Assembly (NCBI RefSeq): GCF_010384365.1
Contig: NZ_CP048397.1
Coordinates: forward strand, 7,817,683 to 7,881,682
Direction: 5' to 3'
Length of the DNA: 64,000 bases
DNA from: Streptomyces sp. S4.7
Lineage (GTDB): Bacteria; Actinomycetota; Actinomycetes; Streptomycetales; Streptomycetaceae
Numbering within the stretch: position 1 is the first letter of the stretch; each line of letters opens with the position of its first letter. The notes under the pieces were generated by a model. The model saw only the letters and a program-made list of their open reading frames with translations, was not told the origin of the DNA and did no database searches. This document shows, in pieces, positions 8,126-16,292 of this stretch. A program made the position numbers and the translations under genes.

Positions 8126-9091
8126 TCAGACCCGTTGGCGTCGGGTCCGGTCATCGTGTGGCCGTGGGGCGGGTTCGCCGGGGCGGGCCGCCGACCGCCG
8201 TGTGCGCAGGGCGCACGCGGCCCGTGTCACGCCCGGCTGTCCCAGCACGATGCCGAGGAACACCAGTACCAGCCCGACGCCTTGGCGCGCCGTGAGGGTG
8301 TCGCCGGCGACGAGCGTGCCCAGCAGGACGCCGGTGACCGGGTTGAGCAGACCGATGAGCCCCACCGTTCCCGCGCTCAGGTGCCGCAGACCGGTGAACC
8401 ACGCCGTGAACGCGAGGGCCGTCGCCATGCCGGAGAGGTAGGCGAATCCGAGCAGCGCGCCCCCGTCCAGCGCCGGCGGCGCCCCTTCGACGGCGATCGC
8501 GACCGGCACCAGGACCGCTCCTCCGGCGATGAGCTGCCACGAGGTCAGCGCGAGAACGTCGACGTCGGGGCACCACTTCTTGGTGAGGATGTAGCCGATC
8601 GAGGACATCGTCATGGCGGCCACGGAGGCGAGCACGCCGAGCGGATCGACGCCGGTCGCGTTCGTCAGGAGCATGACGCAGACGCCCGCGATCCCGACGC
8701 CCGCGCCGACGGCGGGCAGGGCGCGCGGACGCTCCGCCAGCAGCGGCCAGGCGAGCAGCATCATCAGCACCGGCGCGGTCGCCATGACCGTCGAGGCGAT
8801 GCTCGTCGGCAGGAGCTGCGCCGCCACGTAGACGAGGGCGAAGAACGCCCCCATGTTCAGGGTGCCGAGCACCAGCGCCTTCCACCACAGCGCCCCGTGC
8901 GGCCGTCGTCCGCTCAGCGCGAGCAGGACGATCCCGGCGGGCAGGGCCCGGAACACCGCCCCGTAAAGCGGATGGTCCGCCGGCAGATGACGCTGTGTGA
9001 CGAAGTACGTCGTGCCCCACGCGATCGGCGCGACGGCGGTGACGAGTGACCAGCGGGCGGCCCCGGAGCTTGTTGCGGCGGTAGCTTCCAT
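8126..9091 (-). CDS. EamA-family (DMT) transporter
   Basis: A 321-residue membrane protein with ten hydrophobic segments arranged as two EamA repeats. The first opens with 'APIAWGTTYFVTQRHLPADHPL', a signature of the RhaT/EamA drug and metabolite exporters; the second ends 'NPVTGVLLGTLVAGDTLTARQGVGLVLVFLGI'. The ATG at 9091 lies inside a palindrome shared with the divergent MarR gene, so binding there would block it directly. An upstream in-frame ATG (9133) would cover both operators and is rejected. It is expected to export a small amphiphile or amino-acid-like compound sensed by the MarR protein. Confidence 0.85.
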   Translation of the reverse strand: MEATAATSSGAARWSLVTAVAPIAWGTTYFVTQRHLPADHPLYGAVFRALPAGIVLLALSGRRPHGALWWKALVLGTLNMGAFFALVYVAAQLLPTSIASTVMATAPVLMMLLAWPLLAERPRALPAVGAGVGIAGVCVMLLTNATGVDPLGVLASVAAMTMSSIGYILTKKWCPDVDVLALTSWQLIAGGAVLVPVAIAVEGAPPALDGGALLGFAYLSGMATALAFTAWFTGLRHLSAGTVGLIGLLNPVTGVLLGTLVAGDTLTARQGVGLVLVFLGIVLGQPGVTRAACALRTRRSAARPGEPAPRPHDDRTRRQRV

Positions 9092-9117
9092 GGAAGCAAT
9101 AGTATCTTCCCTGGAAG
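9085..9117. promoter_or_regulatory. Pair of MarR-type operators between eamA-like and marR-like genes
   Basis: CTTCCATGGAAG (9085-9096) is a perfect 12-bp palindrome over the EamA start codon. CTTCCCTGGAAG (9106-9117) differs at one central base. Their centres are 21 bp apart, two helical turns, within the 40 bp separating the two start codons. Confidence 0.82.
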
Positions 9118-9131
9118 GTATTATTCCCGTC

Positions 9132-9638
9132 ATGACCGAATCCCTTGACCGCGTGGCCCGTATCCAGCGGGAATGGGCCCGCGAGCGCCCCGATGTCGAT
9201 GTCCGTCCGCAGGGCGTGATCGGGCGGCTGCACCGCCTCGGCGCCTATCTCACCGAGGAGTTGTGTGTCGTGTACCGGAAATACGGGCTCGGGGAGGGGG
9301 ACTTCGACGTCCTGGCCGCGCTGCGGCGGGCGGGGTCGCCGTTCGAACGTGCCCCCGGCGAGCTGGCCGAGTACACCATGGTCACGACGGGCGCGATGAC
9401 GAAACGTGTCGACCGGCTCGAACGGGCCGGGCTCGTGTCGCGGCGGGCCAGCGAGAGCGACGGTCGCGGCAGGGTCGTCGCGCTGACCCCGGAGGGCCGG
9501 GCGCTCATCGACCGCGCCTTCTCGGAGCACATGGCCAACGAGCGCCGCCTGCTGGGAGCCCTGACCGAGGACGAGGCGGCGCGGCTCGAATTCCTGCTGG
9601 TCAAGTGGCTCGCGGCGGCCGAGGGGCCTCGCGGCTGA
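9132..9638 (+). CDS. MarR-family transcriptional regulator
   Basis: A 168-residue winged-helix protein: 'LGEGDFDVLAALRRAGSPFERAPGELAEYTMVTTGAMTKRVDRLERAGLV' carries the recognition helix, and 'DGRGRVVALTPEGRALID' is the wing. MarR dimers release their operator on binding small phenolic or hydrophobic ligands. ATG 9132 is chosen because upstream in-frame starts read through the EamA start and both operators. GGAAGG 13 bases upstream overlaps the second operator. The gene probably represses itself and the divergent transporter. Confidence 0.88.
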   Translation: MTESLDRVARIQREWARERPDVDVRPQGVIGRLHRLGAYLTEELCVVYRKYGLGEGDFDVLAALRRAGSPFERAPGELAEYTMVTTGAMTKRVDRLERAGLVSRRASESDGRGRVVALTPEGRALIDRAFSEHMANERRLLGALTEDEAARLEFLLVKWLAAAEGPRG

Positions 9639-9702
9639 GCGTGCGTGGGTCCCCCGGGGCTCCGGTCAGGGGGCCCACGGCCGGGTTCCGTCCGGGAATC
9701 CC

Positions 9703-9746
9703 AAGACTTGTTCGCGAAGATATATTCGCGAACAAGTCTTTGCGAA
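9703..9746. promoter_or_regulatory. Triple 14-bp-phased operator before the ArsR-type regulator
   Basis: AAGACTTGTTCGCGAA (9703-9718) is repeated as an exact 16-bp inverted copy at 9725-9740 with a 6-base spacer. Inside it the 8-bp palindrome TTCGCGAA occurs at 9711 and 9725, and TTTGCGAA at 9739, each exactly 14 bp apart. The array ends 29 bp before the ArsR start codon, where autorepression would be expected. Confidence 0.82.
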
Positions 9747-9774
9747 GAACTGTTTGTGGTCTACTCTGCTCCGT

Positions 9775-10458
9775 ATGACGGATTCCGACGGCACCCCTCG
9801 CGGTCCCAAGCACGGTTCGAACACGGTCGTCCTGGACGCCAAGGGACTGCGGGCCCTCGCCCACCCGGTACGCGTCCAACTGGTCGGACTGCTGCGCAAG
9901 CACGGCCCTTCGACGGCCACCCGGCTCGCCGAGCGGCTCGGGGTCAACTCCGGTACGGCCAGCTACCACTTGCGCCAGCTCGGCGACGCCGGGTTCGTCG
10001 AGGAGGACGCCGAGCGCGGCAACGCACGGGAACGTTGGTGGCGCGCGGTACACCAGTCCACGTGGTTCAGTGAGCCCGAGCTGGCCGAGCGGGAGCCGGA
10101 GGCGGCGCTGGCCTATCTCCAGTCGGTCGCCGCCGCGTACACCCTGCGCACGCAACGGGCGCTCAGCGAGCTCCAGACGCTCCCCGACCAGTGGCGCGGC
10201 ACCTTCGACATCAGCGACTGGCCGCTGCGGCTGACCCCCGAGGAGACGGTGAACCTGCGGGAGGAATTGCACGCACTCCTCGCGCGCTACCGCTCGGACA
10301 CTCCGGAGACGGCGGCCGAGGCGCCGGAGGGCGCCGAGCGCGTCTCGCTGATCACCCAGATCCTGCCCGAGCTGGACACCTTGGGCGAAGACTCCACCGA
10401 CGCCGGTCCCGCGAGCGAACCGGCCCCCGCGCGGCGGCGGGGAATGGAGACCTGGTGA
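9775..10458 (+). CDS. ArsR-type winged-helix regulator (HTH_20 subgroup)
   Basis: A 227-residue protein with an N-terminal winged helix: 'LDAKGLRALAHPVRVQLVGLLRKHGPSTATRLAERLGVNSGTASYHLRQL', the pattern of ArsR-like regulators that lack the metal-binding cysteines. 'NARERWWRAVHQSTWFSEPE' and the long C-terminal part are typical of the Streptomyces subgroup encoded with MFS exporters. ATG 9775 is chosen over 9754, which would start within the promoter region. It overlaps the exporter by four bases (GTGA). It probably represses the pair through the array at 9703-9746. Confidence 0.87.
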   Translation: MTDSDGTPRGPKHGSNTVVLDAKGLRALAHPVRVQLVGLLRKHGPSTATRLAERLGVNSGTASYHLRQLGDAGFVEEDAERGNARERWWRAVHQSTWFSEPELAEREPEAALAYLQSVAAAYTLRTQRALSELQTLPDQWRGTFDISDWPLRLTPEETVNLREELHALLARYRSDTPETAAEAPEGAERVSLITQILPELDTLGEDSTDAGPASEPAPARRRGMETW

Positions 10459-11855
10459 AGCGAACGGGGGCGCGGAAGAAGGATCCTGACGCCACATCAG
10501 GGCCGCGTACGCCGCTGCCGCTCGTCGGTCTGCTCACCGCGATGGCGGTGTCGCTGACCGGTACGCGGGTCTCGGCCATCGCCCTGCCCTGGTTCGTACT
10601 CGTCACCACCGGCAGCGCGACCCGGACCGGGCTCGTGGCCTTCTGCGAGATGGCGCCCTACGTGGTGGTGAAGGCGTTCACCGGGCCGCTCGTGGACCGG
10701 GCCGGACCACGGACCATCTCCTGGACGACCGACCTGATCAGCGCCGTCGCCGCCCTGGCGGTCCCCGTCCTGCACGGCGCGGACCGGCTCTCGTTCCCCC
10801 TGCTGCTGGTGCTCGTCGCGCTGATCGGCGCGGCGCGCGGGCCGGGCGACCTGGCCAAGGACGTCATGGTCCCGGAGGCGGCCGACCACGGGCGGATCCC
10901 CCTGGAGCGGGCCGCAGCCTTCGCCGGTGTGACCGAACGGCTCGCCTCCACCGTCGGACCGGCGGCGGGCGGCGCCCTGATCGCGCTTCTCGGCCCGCTG
11001 GCGGGGCTGAGCGTCAACGCGGCCTGTTTCGCGCTCGGTTCGGTGATCATCGCGCTGGTGCTGCCACGGGGCATGGGCCGGCCGGCCGAGCATGTCCCGT
11101 CACCCCGGGACCACGGTGATCCGTCCGCCGAACCGGGCTACTGGCGGCGGTTCGGCCAGGGCTTCACCTTCCTGCGCGGTGAACCGCTGCTCCTCGCGAT
11201 CATCATCATGGTCGCGATCACCAACCTCCTTGACGCGGCGTTCAGCTCCGTGCTCCTCCCCGTCTGGGCCAAGGAGTCCGGCAACGGACCGAGCGCCATC
11301 GGCCTGTGCGCGAGCGCGGGCGGCCTCGCGGCGATCGGCGGCAGCCTGATCGCGGCGGCCGTCGCGCACCGGACGCGCCGACGGCTGGTGTTCTTCGGCG
11401 GATTCCTCCTGGCCGGCGCGCCCCGCTGGCTGGTCCTCGCCTCGCCGGCACCCCTGTGGGCCGTGGTGGCCGTGTTCGCGGTGGGCGGCTTCGGCGCCGG
11501 GTTCCTCAACCCCATTCTGGCCGCGGTCAGTTACGAACGCGTACCCCGCCCTCTGCTCGGCCGGGTCAAGGCCCTCAGCGGATCGCTCTCCTGGTCCGGA
11601 ATCCCGCTCGGCGGGCTGATCGGCGGCGCGGCGGTGGCCTCGTTCGGCCTGGCGCCGGTGCTGCTGGCGGGCGCGGCGGCGTACTTCCTCACGACGAACC
11701 TCACCGGACTGCGCCCGGAGTGGCGGGAGATGGACCGCCGGCGCGGCAAGGACCGGTCGCCACAAGCCCGGTTCACCCCACCACCCGCGCCCCCGAAGCC
11801 CGGCCCGGACGGTCCGGACGCGGACCCGGAGCACCTCACGCTCTCGGAGCGGTGA
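10455..11855 (+). CDS. MFS drug exporter, partner of the ArsR-type regulator
   Basis: A 466-residue membrane protein starting at GTG 10455, inside the regulator's stop codon. About 12 hydrophobic segments are visible. 'GPLVDRAGPRTISWTTDLISA' is the MFS loop 2-3 motif, and 'ERAAAFAGVTERLASTVGPAAGGAL' matches helix 5 of the DHA3-like macrolide/enterobactin exporter group. The C-terminal 60 residues are a Pro/Arg/Lys-rich cytoplasmic tail. It is likely to efflux a hydrophobic compound. The stop codon is followed after 23 bp by a palindromic repeat (11879-12056) that separates it from a convergent gene. Confidence 0.85.
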   Translation: MKRTGARKKDPDATSGPRTPLPLVGLLTAMAVSLTGTRVSAIALPWFVLVTTGSATRTGLVAFCEMAPYVVVKAFTGPLVDRAGPRTISWTTDLISAVAALAVPVLHGADRLSFPLLLVLVALIGAARGPGDLAKDVMVPEAADHGRIPLERAAAFAGVTERLASTVGPAAGGALIALLGPLAGLSVNAACFALGSVIIALVLPRGMGRPAEHVPSPRDHGDPSAEPGYWRRFGQGFTFLRGEPLLLAIIIMVAITNLLDAAFSSVLLPVWAKESGNGPSAIGLCASAGGLAAIGGSLIAAAVAHRTRRRLVFFGGFLLAGAPRWLVLASPAPLWAVVAVFAVGGFGAGFLNPILAAVSYERVPRPLLGRVKALSGSLSWSGIPLGGLIGGAAVASFGLAPVLLAGAAAYFLTTNLTGLRPEWREMDRRRGKDRSPQARFTPPPAPPKPGPDGPDADPEHLTLSER

Positions 11856-11878
11856 ACCTCCCCTGCCGTGCCCGCTCC

Positions 11879-12056
11879 AGGTCCTGTCTTCGAAACTGGC
11901 GTCCGGCTCACGGCGTCCGGCACGGACGTCCGCCGCGTTGCCGGACTCGCCCGAGTACACCGGGTACGGATGCGATCCTCCGTCTTGCGATCGCGCGCAC
12001 CGGACGCCGCGGGCCACGCCCTGCGGGCGGACGACGCCAGTTCGAGGACAGGACCT
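11879..12056. repeat. Interspersed MITE-like repeat, copy A
   Basis: About 178 bp bounded by imperfect inverted ends: left 11879-11903 starting AGGTCCTGTCTTCGAA, right 12033-12056, matching with one mismatch and one inserted A. The core shares 'CGCCGCGTTG.CGGACTCGCCC', 'TCCTCCGTCTTGCGATCGC' and 'CACCGGACGCCGCGGGCC' with copy B. It lies between two convergent genes; its right end overlaps the TAG stop of the NmrA-like gene. Confidence 0.8.
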
Positions 12057-12798
12057 AGCGCTGCCTCTCCAGCCACTCCTCGAAGGTGGTCGGCGCGATA
12101 CGGGCGTTCTCGCCCGGCAGCAGGACATTGCCCGCCATCTCCGGCCCGAAGACGGCCGACCAACTCGGCACCAGCTTCACCGTGTGACCGCGTGCCTCGT
12201 TGGTGCGCCGTGCCATGTCCACCAGGTCCTGCGGCCCGGGTCCGGCGACGTCCACGTACCGCCCCCGTGGCTCGCCCGTCACGATCTCGGCGAGGACGTC
12301 GGCCACGTCGGCGGGCGCGATCGGCTGTACGAGCAGGGGAGCGACCGTGGCGACACCGTCCCGCTCGGTCCAACTCGCCACCATCGCGGCGAAGTCGTGG
12401 AACTGTGCGGCCGGGACGATCGTCCACGGCACCGGTCCGGCGGACACGAGACGTTCCTGCTCCCGCTTGCCCGCGTAGTGGGCGTTGCCTTCGACGCGAT
12501 CGACGCCGGCGATCGAGAGCAGCACATGGTGCCGGACCCCGGCCCGATGCCCGGCGGCGAGCAGGTTCCCGGTGGCGGCGTGGAAGTACGCGACCGTCCC
12601 GGCCCGGTCCGCCGCGGTGCTGTTCGTGACGTCCACGACCGCGTCGACCCCGGTCAGCGCGTTGTCGAGCCCCTCACCCGTCGACAGGTCCACGCCCAGG
12701 GACCGGCTGACGCGTACGACGTCGTGGCCGCCCCGTTCGAGCGCGGCCACGGTGAGCGCCCCGATGTTCCCGGTCGCTCCGGCGACTGCGATCCGCAT
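12055..12798 (-). CDS. NAD(P)-binding NmrA-like atypical SDR
   Basis: The 247-residue protein starts MRIAVAGATGNIGALTVAAL, the GxxGxxG dinucleotide motif of NmrA/HSCARG-type atypical SDRs. Later 'VDVTNSTAADRAGTVAYFHAATGNLLAAGHRAGVRHHVLLS' is the usual mid-section, and the YxxxK position reads 'HYAGKREQE'. Such proteins act as redox sensors or NADPH-dependent reductases. ATG 12798 is preceded by GAGAGA and is preferred over an upstream reading to 13101 that runs through low-complexity sequence. The stop codon TAG falls within the inverted end of repeat copy A, so the repeat defines the gene's 3' end. Confidence 0.83.
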   Translation of the reverse strand: MRIAVAGATGNIGALTVAALERGGHDVVRVSRSLGVDLSTGEGLDNALTGVDAVVDVTNSTAADRAGTVAYFHAATGNLLAAGHRAGVRHHVLLSIAGVDRVEGNAHYAGKREQERLVSAGPVPWTIVPAAQFHDFAAMVASWTERDGVATVAPLLVQPIAPADVADVLAEIVTGEPRGRYVDVAGPGPQDLVDMARRTNEARGHTVKLVPSWSAVFGPEMAGNVLLPGENARIAPTTFEEWLERQR

Positions 12799-13006
12799 GC
12801 TGCTCTCTCTTCTCTCGCCGACGCTCGATCCCGCGCGGACAGTAACAGGGGGTGAGCGCGCCTGCGGCGCAGCTCGCGCGGTACCGCCGGGTCCATGTCC
12901 TGACGGGAACGGCGCGCCGGGCACGGCCTGGCCACCGGTGGCCTGCACAGCGCGGTGCCGCGTGTCGTACGCACTGCGCGCGGGGTCTGTGGGCAGGGTG
13001 CTGCTC

Positions 13007-14275
13007 ATGAGACTGCGGGGCGCGGGCGACGACGACAAGGACGGCTCCGGGCGCGGGGCGTTGACGGCAGTGGTGGACCTGCGGAAGGACGTGACCATCA
13101 CGCAGACGGTGCGCTCGGCGGTGGCCGCGACGCTCGCCTACATCGTCGCGCTCTGGCTCAGCACGGAACCCGCGCCGCTGACGGCGCCGCTCACCGCGCT
13201 GCTCGTGGTGCAGGTGACGCTCTACTCCACCCTCACCACCAGCTTCCGCCGGGTGAACGCCGTCGTCGCCGGCGTACTGATCGCCATCGCGTTCAGTGTG
13301 CTCGTGGGGCTGTCGTGGTGGAGCCTGGGGCTCATCATCCTGGCCTCCCTCCTGGCCGGCAGGCTCGTGCGGGTCGACGAGTTCGTTCCCGAGGTCGCGA
13401 TCAGCGCCATGCTCGTCCTCGGCGTGACCCACGCGGCGAACACCGCCTGGGACCGCGTCCTTGAGACCTTGATCGGCGCGGTGGTGGGGCTGCTGTTCAA
13501 CGTGCTGTTCGTGCCGCCGGTCTGGGTCTCCGCCGCCGGGGAGTCCATCGAGGACCTCGCCCGCCAGATGCGCCGGCTGATGCGCGACGTCGGCGAGGAG
13601 CTGACCACGCCCACCCCGGTCGAACGAGCCGCGGCCCGGCTGTCGGAGGCACGGCGGCTCGACCACGGTATCGCCGAGGTGGACGCGGCGCTGCGCCAGG
13701 CCGAGGACAGCCTGCGGCTCAACCCGCGCGTCAAGGAGGGACTCCTGCACCGGGTCGTGCTCCGTACCGGCCTCGACACGCTGGAGATCTGCGCGGTCGT
13801 GCTGCGTGTGCTCACCCGCACCATCACGGACCTCGCCAAGGAGCGTCAGGAGGAGAACCTCTTCACGCCCGAGGAGGGATCCGCCCTGGAGGAGCTGCTG
13901 TCGCAGGTCGCCGACGCGCTCGTCAGTTTCGCCGTACTGGTCACCACACAGACGAGCGAGTCCGCCGAGGCGGCGGAGGACCGACTCGCGGGCGATCTGA
14001 GCGCCGCCGCGGCGAGCCGCGATCGGGTGGCGCATCTGCTGCTGGAGGGCGTGCAGCGGCACCCGAGGCAGTGGCAGCTGCACGGCGCGCTGCTGTCCGA
14101 GATCGACAGGCTGCTCGACGAACTCGACACCGACCACCGCTCCAAGCGGCTGATGGAGGAGCTGGACAGAGCCACCCGTGAACAGCGCGAACAGTATCCG
14201 CGGTACACGGCGTTCAGACAGTGGCTGCGCGGCCTGAACCGGCCGCGCCGGCCGAGGCCGAGGCGCACCCCGTAG
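13007..14275 (+). CDS. FUSC/ArAE-family aromatic-acid exporter-like membrane protein
   Basis: A 422-residue protein. Residues about 35-180 hold six hydrophobic segments including 'SAVAATLAYIVALWLS', 'PLTALLVVQVTLYSTLTTSFRRVNAVVAGVL' and 'LIGAVVGLLFNVLFVPPVW', the N-terminal half of FUSC proteins such as AaeB. The rest is a helical cytosolic domain rich in Glu/Arg with likely coiled coil. Family members export aromatic acids. ATG 13007 is chosen because GGGCAGGG lies just before it; a reading from 12485 crosses the divergent gene's promoter. The TAG stop overlaps the left end of repeat copy B. Confidence 0.8.
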   Translation: MRLRGAGDDDKDGSGRGALTAVVDLRKDVTITQTVRSAVAATLAYIVALWLSTEPAPLTAPLTALLVVQVTLYSTLTTSFRRVNAVVAGVLIAIAFSVLVGLSWWSLGLIILASLLAGRLVRVDEFVPEVAISAMLVLGVTHAANTAWDRVLETLIGAVVGLLFNVLFVPPVWVSAAGESIEDLARQMRRLMRDVGEELTTPTPVERAAARLSEARRLDHGIAEVDAALRQAEDSLRLNPRVKEGLLHRVVLRTGLDTLEICAVVLRVLTRTITDLAKERQEENLFTPEEGSALEELLSQVADALVSFAVLVTTQTSESAEAAEDRLAGDLSAAAASRDRVAHLLLEGVQRHPRQWQLHGALLSEIDRLLDELDTDHRSKRLMEELDRATREQREQYPRYTAFRQWLRGLNRPRRPRPRRTP

Positions 14276-14450
14276 GTCCTGTCTTCGAACTGGCGTCTGG
14301 CTCACGACGCCTGGCACGCACGCCCGCCGCGTTGTCGGACTCGCCCAAGTGCGTCCAGTACGAGAGCGGTCCTCCGTCCTGCGATCGCACGCACCGGACG
14401 CCGCGGGCCCCGCCCTGCGGGCGGACGACGCCAGTTCGAAGACAGGTTCT
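14274..14450. repeat. Interspersed MITE-like repeat, copy B
   Basis: About 177 bp with inverted ends at 14274-14297 (starts AGGTCCTGTCTTCGAACTGG) and 14427-14450, identical apart from two bases at the outer edge. Internal blocks match copy A in order. The first bases overlap the stop codon of the FUSC gene. Confidence 0.82.
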
Positions 14451-14452
14451 GG

Positions 14453-14670
14453 GACCTGTCCGGAAAGTCCCGCCCGGCCCGCGGCGCCCGGCACGGCCCC
14501 TCTCCCCCCCGTAGCCCTCCGAGAGGGGCACGGGGGAGGCGCGCCCTGCGTTGTCGGAGTCGGCCGAGTACGGCTCGGTACGAGCACGGTCCTCCGCCTT
14601 GCGGTGCACCGCGCCGGCCGCCCCGGGCCCCGCCCCCGTGGGCGGACGGCGCTACATTCCGGACACGGCC
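14453..14670. repeat. Interspersed MITE-like repeat, copy C (divergent, with internal insertion)
   Basis: Begins GACCTGTCCGGAAAGTCC and ends with the near-inverted GGAATGTAGCGCC-type end read on the minus strand. The core 'GCGTTGTCGGA.TCGGCCGAGTACG' and 'CGGTCCTCCG' resembles copies A and B. A small hairpin, CCCCTCTC against GAGAGGGG at 14521-14528, is inserted in its left part. Its right end contains the last codons and TAG stop of the MerR gene. Confidence 0.65.
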
Positions 14671-15077
14671 CGGGGAGCAGGGGTCCCGCTCCGGGCCGGG
14701 GGCCGGCCGGCTGTCGAGGACGAACCGGCCGCCGCCGTGATGACGTCGTCCAGCACCTCGCGCGTACGCATGAGTTCGGCGATCTGCTGGTCGATCCTGG
14801 CCCGCTGCCGCGTCAGGTCGGCCACGAGCCACGGCGTCGCGGCCTCCGACGGGCCCCCGTCCTCGTCCCGCATGCACGGCAGCAGTTCGGCGATCTTCCC
14901 GCTGCACAGCCCGGCGGCGAACAGCTCCTGGATACGGATCACCCGGTCGACCGCCCGCTCCGGATAGGTGCGGTGGCCCGAGGGCGTGCGCTCCGACGCG
15001 AGCAGTCCCTGTTCCTCGTAGTAGCGCAGCGAGCGTTCGCTGACGGCGGTACGTCTCGCCAGTTCGCCGATCTTCAC
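14652..15077 (-). CDS. MerR-family regulator of the divergent ene-reductase
   Basis: A 141-residue protein starting MKIGELARRTAVSERSLRYY, the MerR winged helix, followed by 'PERAVDRVIRIQELFAAGLCSGKIAELLPCM' and a dimerisation helix 'VADLTRQRARIDQQIAELMRTREVLDDVI'. No cluster of cysteines marks it as a metal sensor. MerR proteins activate promoters with overlong spacers by twisting the DNA; such a promoter, with a dyad, lies at 15123-15153 before the flavoprotein gene. The C-terminal tail after residue 125 is Pro/Ala/Ser-rich, and the last residues and stop are encoded by the end of repeat copy C. Confidence 0.86.
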   Translation of the reverse strand: MKIGELARRTAVSERSLRYYEEQGLLASERTPSGHRTYPERAVDRVIRIQELFAAGLCSGKIAELLPCMRDEDGGPSEAATPWLVADLTRQRARIDQQIAELMRTREVLDDVITAAAGSSSTAGRPPARSGTPAPRAVSGM

Positions 15078-15122
15078 GCGTCCTCCCCGGGGGTCCGCAC
15101 CGTCGCGGTGACGGTGGCGGGA

Positions 15123-15153
15123 TTGAACCTGACACCAGTGTGAGGTCCTACCG
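15123..15153 (+). promoter_or_regulatory. MerR-type promoter with 19-bp spacer and dyad
   Basis: TTGAAC (15123-15128) and CTACCG (15148-15153) are separated by 19 bp, longer than the standard 17. The dyad ACCTGACACCAGTGTGAGGT (15127-15146) fills the spacer. The -10 box ends 7 bp before the ATG at 15161, implying a leaderless transcript. Confidence 0.68.
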
Positions 15154-15160
15154 TCCCGCC

Positions 15161-16261
15161 ATGACGAAAACGACGCTGCTCGCCCCGTATTCCCTCGGCC
15201 CCCTCCATCTCCCCAACCGCATGGTGATGGCCCCCATGACCCGCTACCGCGCGGCCGTGGACGGCGCCCCGCTGCCGGTCGTCGCCGAGCACTACGCGCA
15301 GCGCGCCGGCGCCGGCCTCATCGTCACCGAGGGCATCTGGCCCAGCAGCCGGGGCCAGAGCGGCTGGCGGCTCCCCGGCCTGGAGACCGCCGCGCACATC
15401 GAGGGCTGGCGCGCGGTCACCGACGCGGTGCACGCCGCCGGGGGCCGCATCATGGCCCAGCTCATGCACGGCGGGCGGCACGGACACCCGCTGTCCCGGA
15501 TCGACGGGGACGTGCCGCGCGGCCCGTCCGCCGTACGGGTGCCCGGCCCCGTACACGTACGCGACGGCGGCAAGGCCGACCCCCTCCCGCCGCGCGAGAT
15601 GACCCGCGACGACATCCGGCGGGCCGTCGACGACCACGCCGAGGCGGCGGCGAACGCCATGGCGGCGGGCTTCGACGGGGTCGAACTGCACGGTGCCAAC
15701 AGCTACTTGATCCACCAGTTCCTCGCCGACAACACCAATCTCCGCACGGACGAGTACGGCGGTACGACCGAGGGCCGGATCCGCTTCCCCGTCGAACTGG
15801 TCACGGCGGTCGCCGCCACGATCGGAGCCGGGCGGACGGGGCTGCGGCTCTCCCCGGGCAACCCCCAGTTCGGCATGGCCGAGGCCGACCCGGCGCCCGT
15901 GTACCACGCGCTCCTTGACTCCGTCGACCCCCTCGGTCTGCTCTACCTCCACCTCACCGACAACGACAGATACCCGGCCCTCACCGACCTGCGGCCCCGC
16001 TGGCACGGCCCGCTCGTCGCGAACGTCGGTGAGAACCACGACCCCACGACGCGTGAGGCGGGCGAGGCGGTGCTCGCCGCAGGGCTCGCCGACCTCGTCT
16101 CGTACGGCAGGTCCTTCATCGCCAACCCCGACCTCCCCGAACGCTTCGCCTCCGGCGCCCCGCTCAACGCCGTCGACGAGCGGCACCTTTACACACACGG
16201 CGCCGAGGGCTACACCGACTACCCGGCGCTGCACCGGGACCTCCGCGCCGTATGCACATGA
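15161..16261 (+). CDS. Old-yellow-enzyme-family flavin ene-reductase
   Basis: A 366-residue TIM-barrel FMN protein: 'APYSLGPLHLPNRMVMAPMTRYRA' opens the barrel, 'AQLMHGGRHGHP' binds FMN, 'DGVELHGANSYLIHQFLADNTNLRTDEYGG' has the catalytic segment, and 'GLADLVSYGRSFIANPDLPERF' the phosphate site. Family members reduce activated C=C bonds of enones and quinones with NADPH. The N-terminal Thr of 'MTRYRA' is the position that tunes the flavin. It starts at ATG 15161, probably leaderless, and is probably activated by the adjacent MerR protein in response to an electrophile. Confidence 0.9.
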   Translation: MTKTTLLAPYSLGPLHLPNRMVMAPMTRYRAAVDGAPLPVVAEHYAQRAGAGLIVTEGIWPSSRGQSGWRLPGLETAAHIEGWRAVTDAVHAAGGRIMAQLMHGGRHGHPLSRIDGDVPRGPSAVRVPGPVHVRDGGKADPLPPREMTRDDIRRAVDDHAEAAANAMAAGFDGVELHGANSYLIHQFLADNTNLRTDEYGGTTEGRIRFPVELVTAVAATIGAGRTGLRLSPGNPQFGMAEADPAPVYHALLDSVDPLGLLYLHLTDNDRYPALTDLRPRWHGPLVANVGENHDPTTREAGEAVLAAGLADLVSYGRSFIANPDLPERFASGAPLNAVDERHLYTHGAEGYTDYPALHRDLRAVCT

Positions 16262-16292
16262 CGCCCCCGCGAGGCGCGGGCGATACTGACGC

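Noticed and set aside
12674..14587. Minus-strand open frame of 637 codons across the FUSC gene and repeat B
   Set aside because: Antisense to a convincing membrane protein; its beginning is only repeat sequence.
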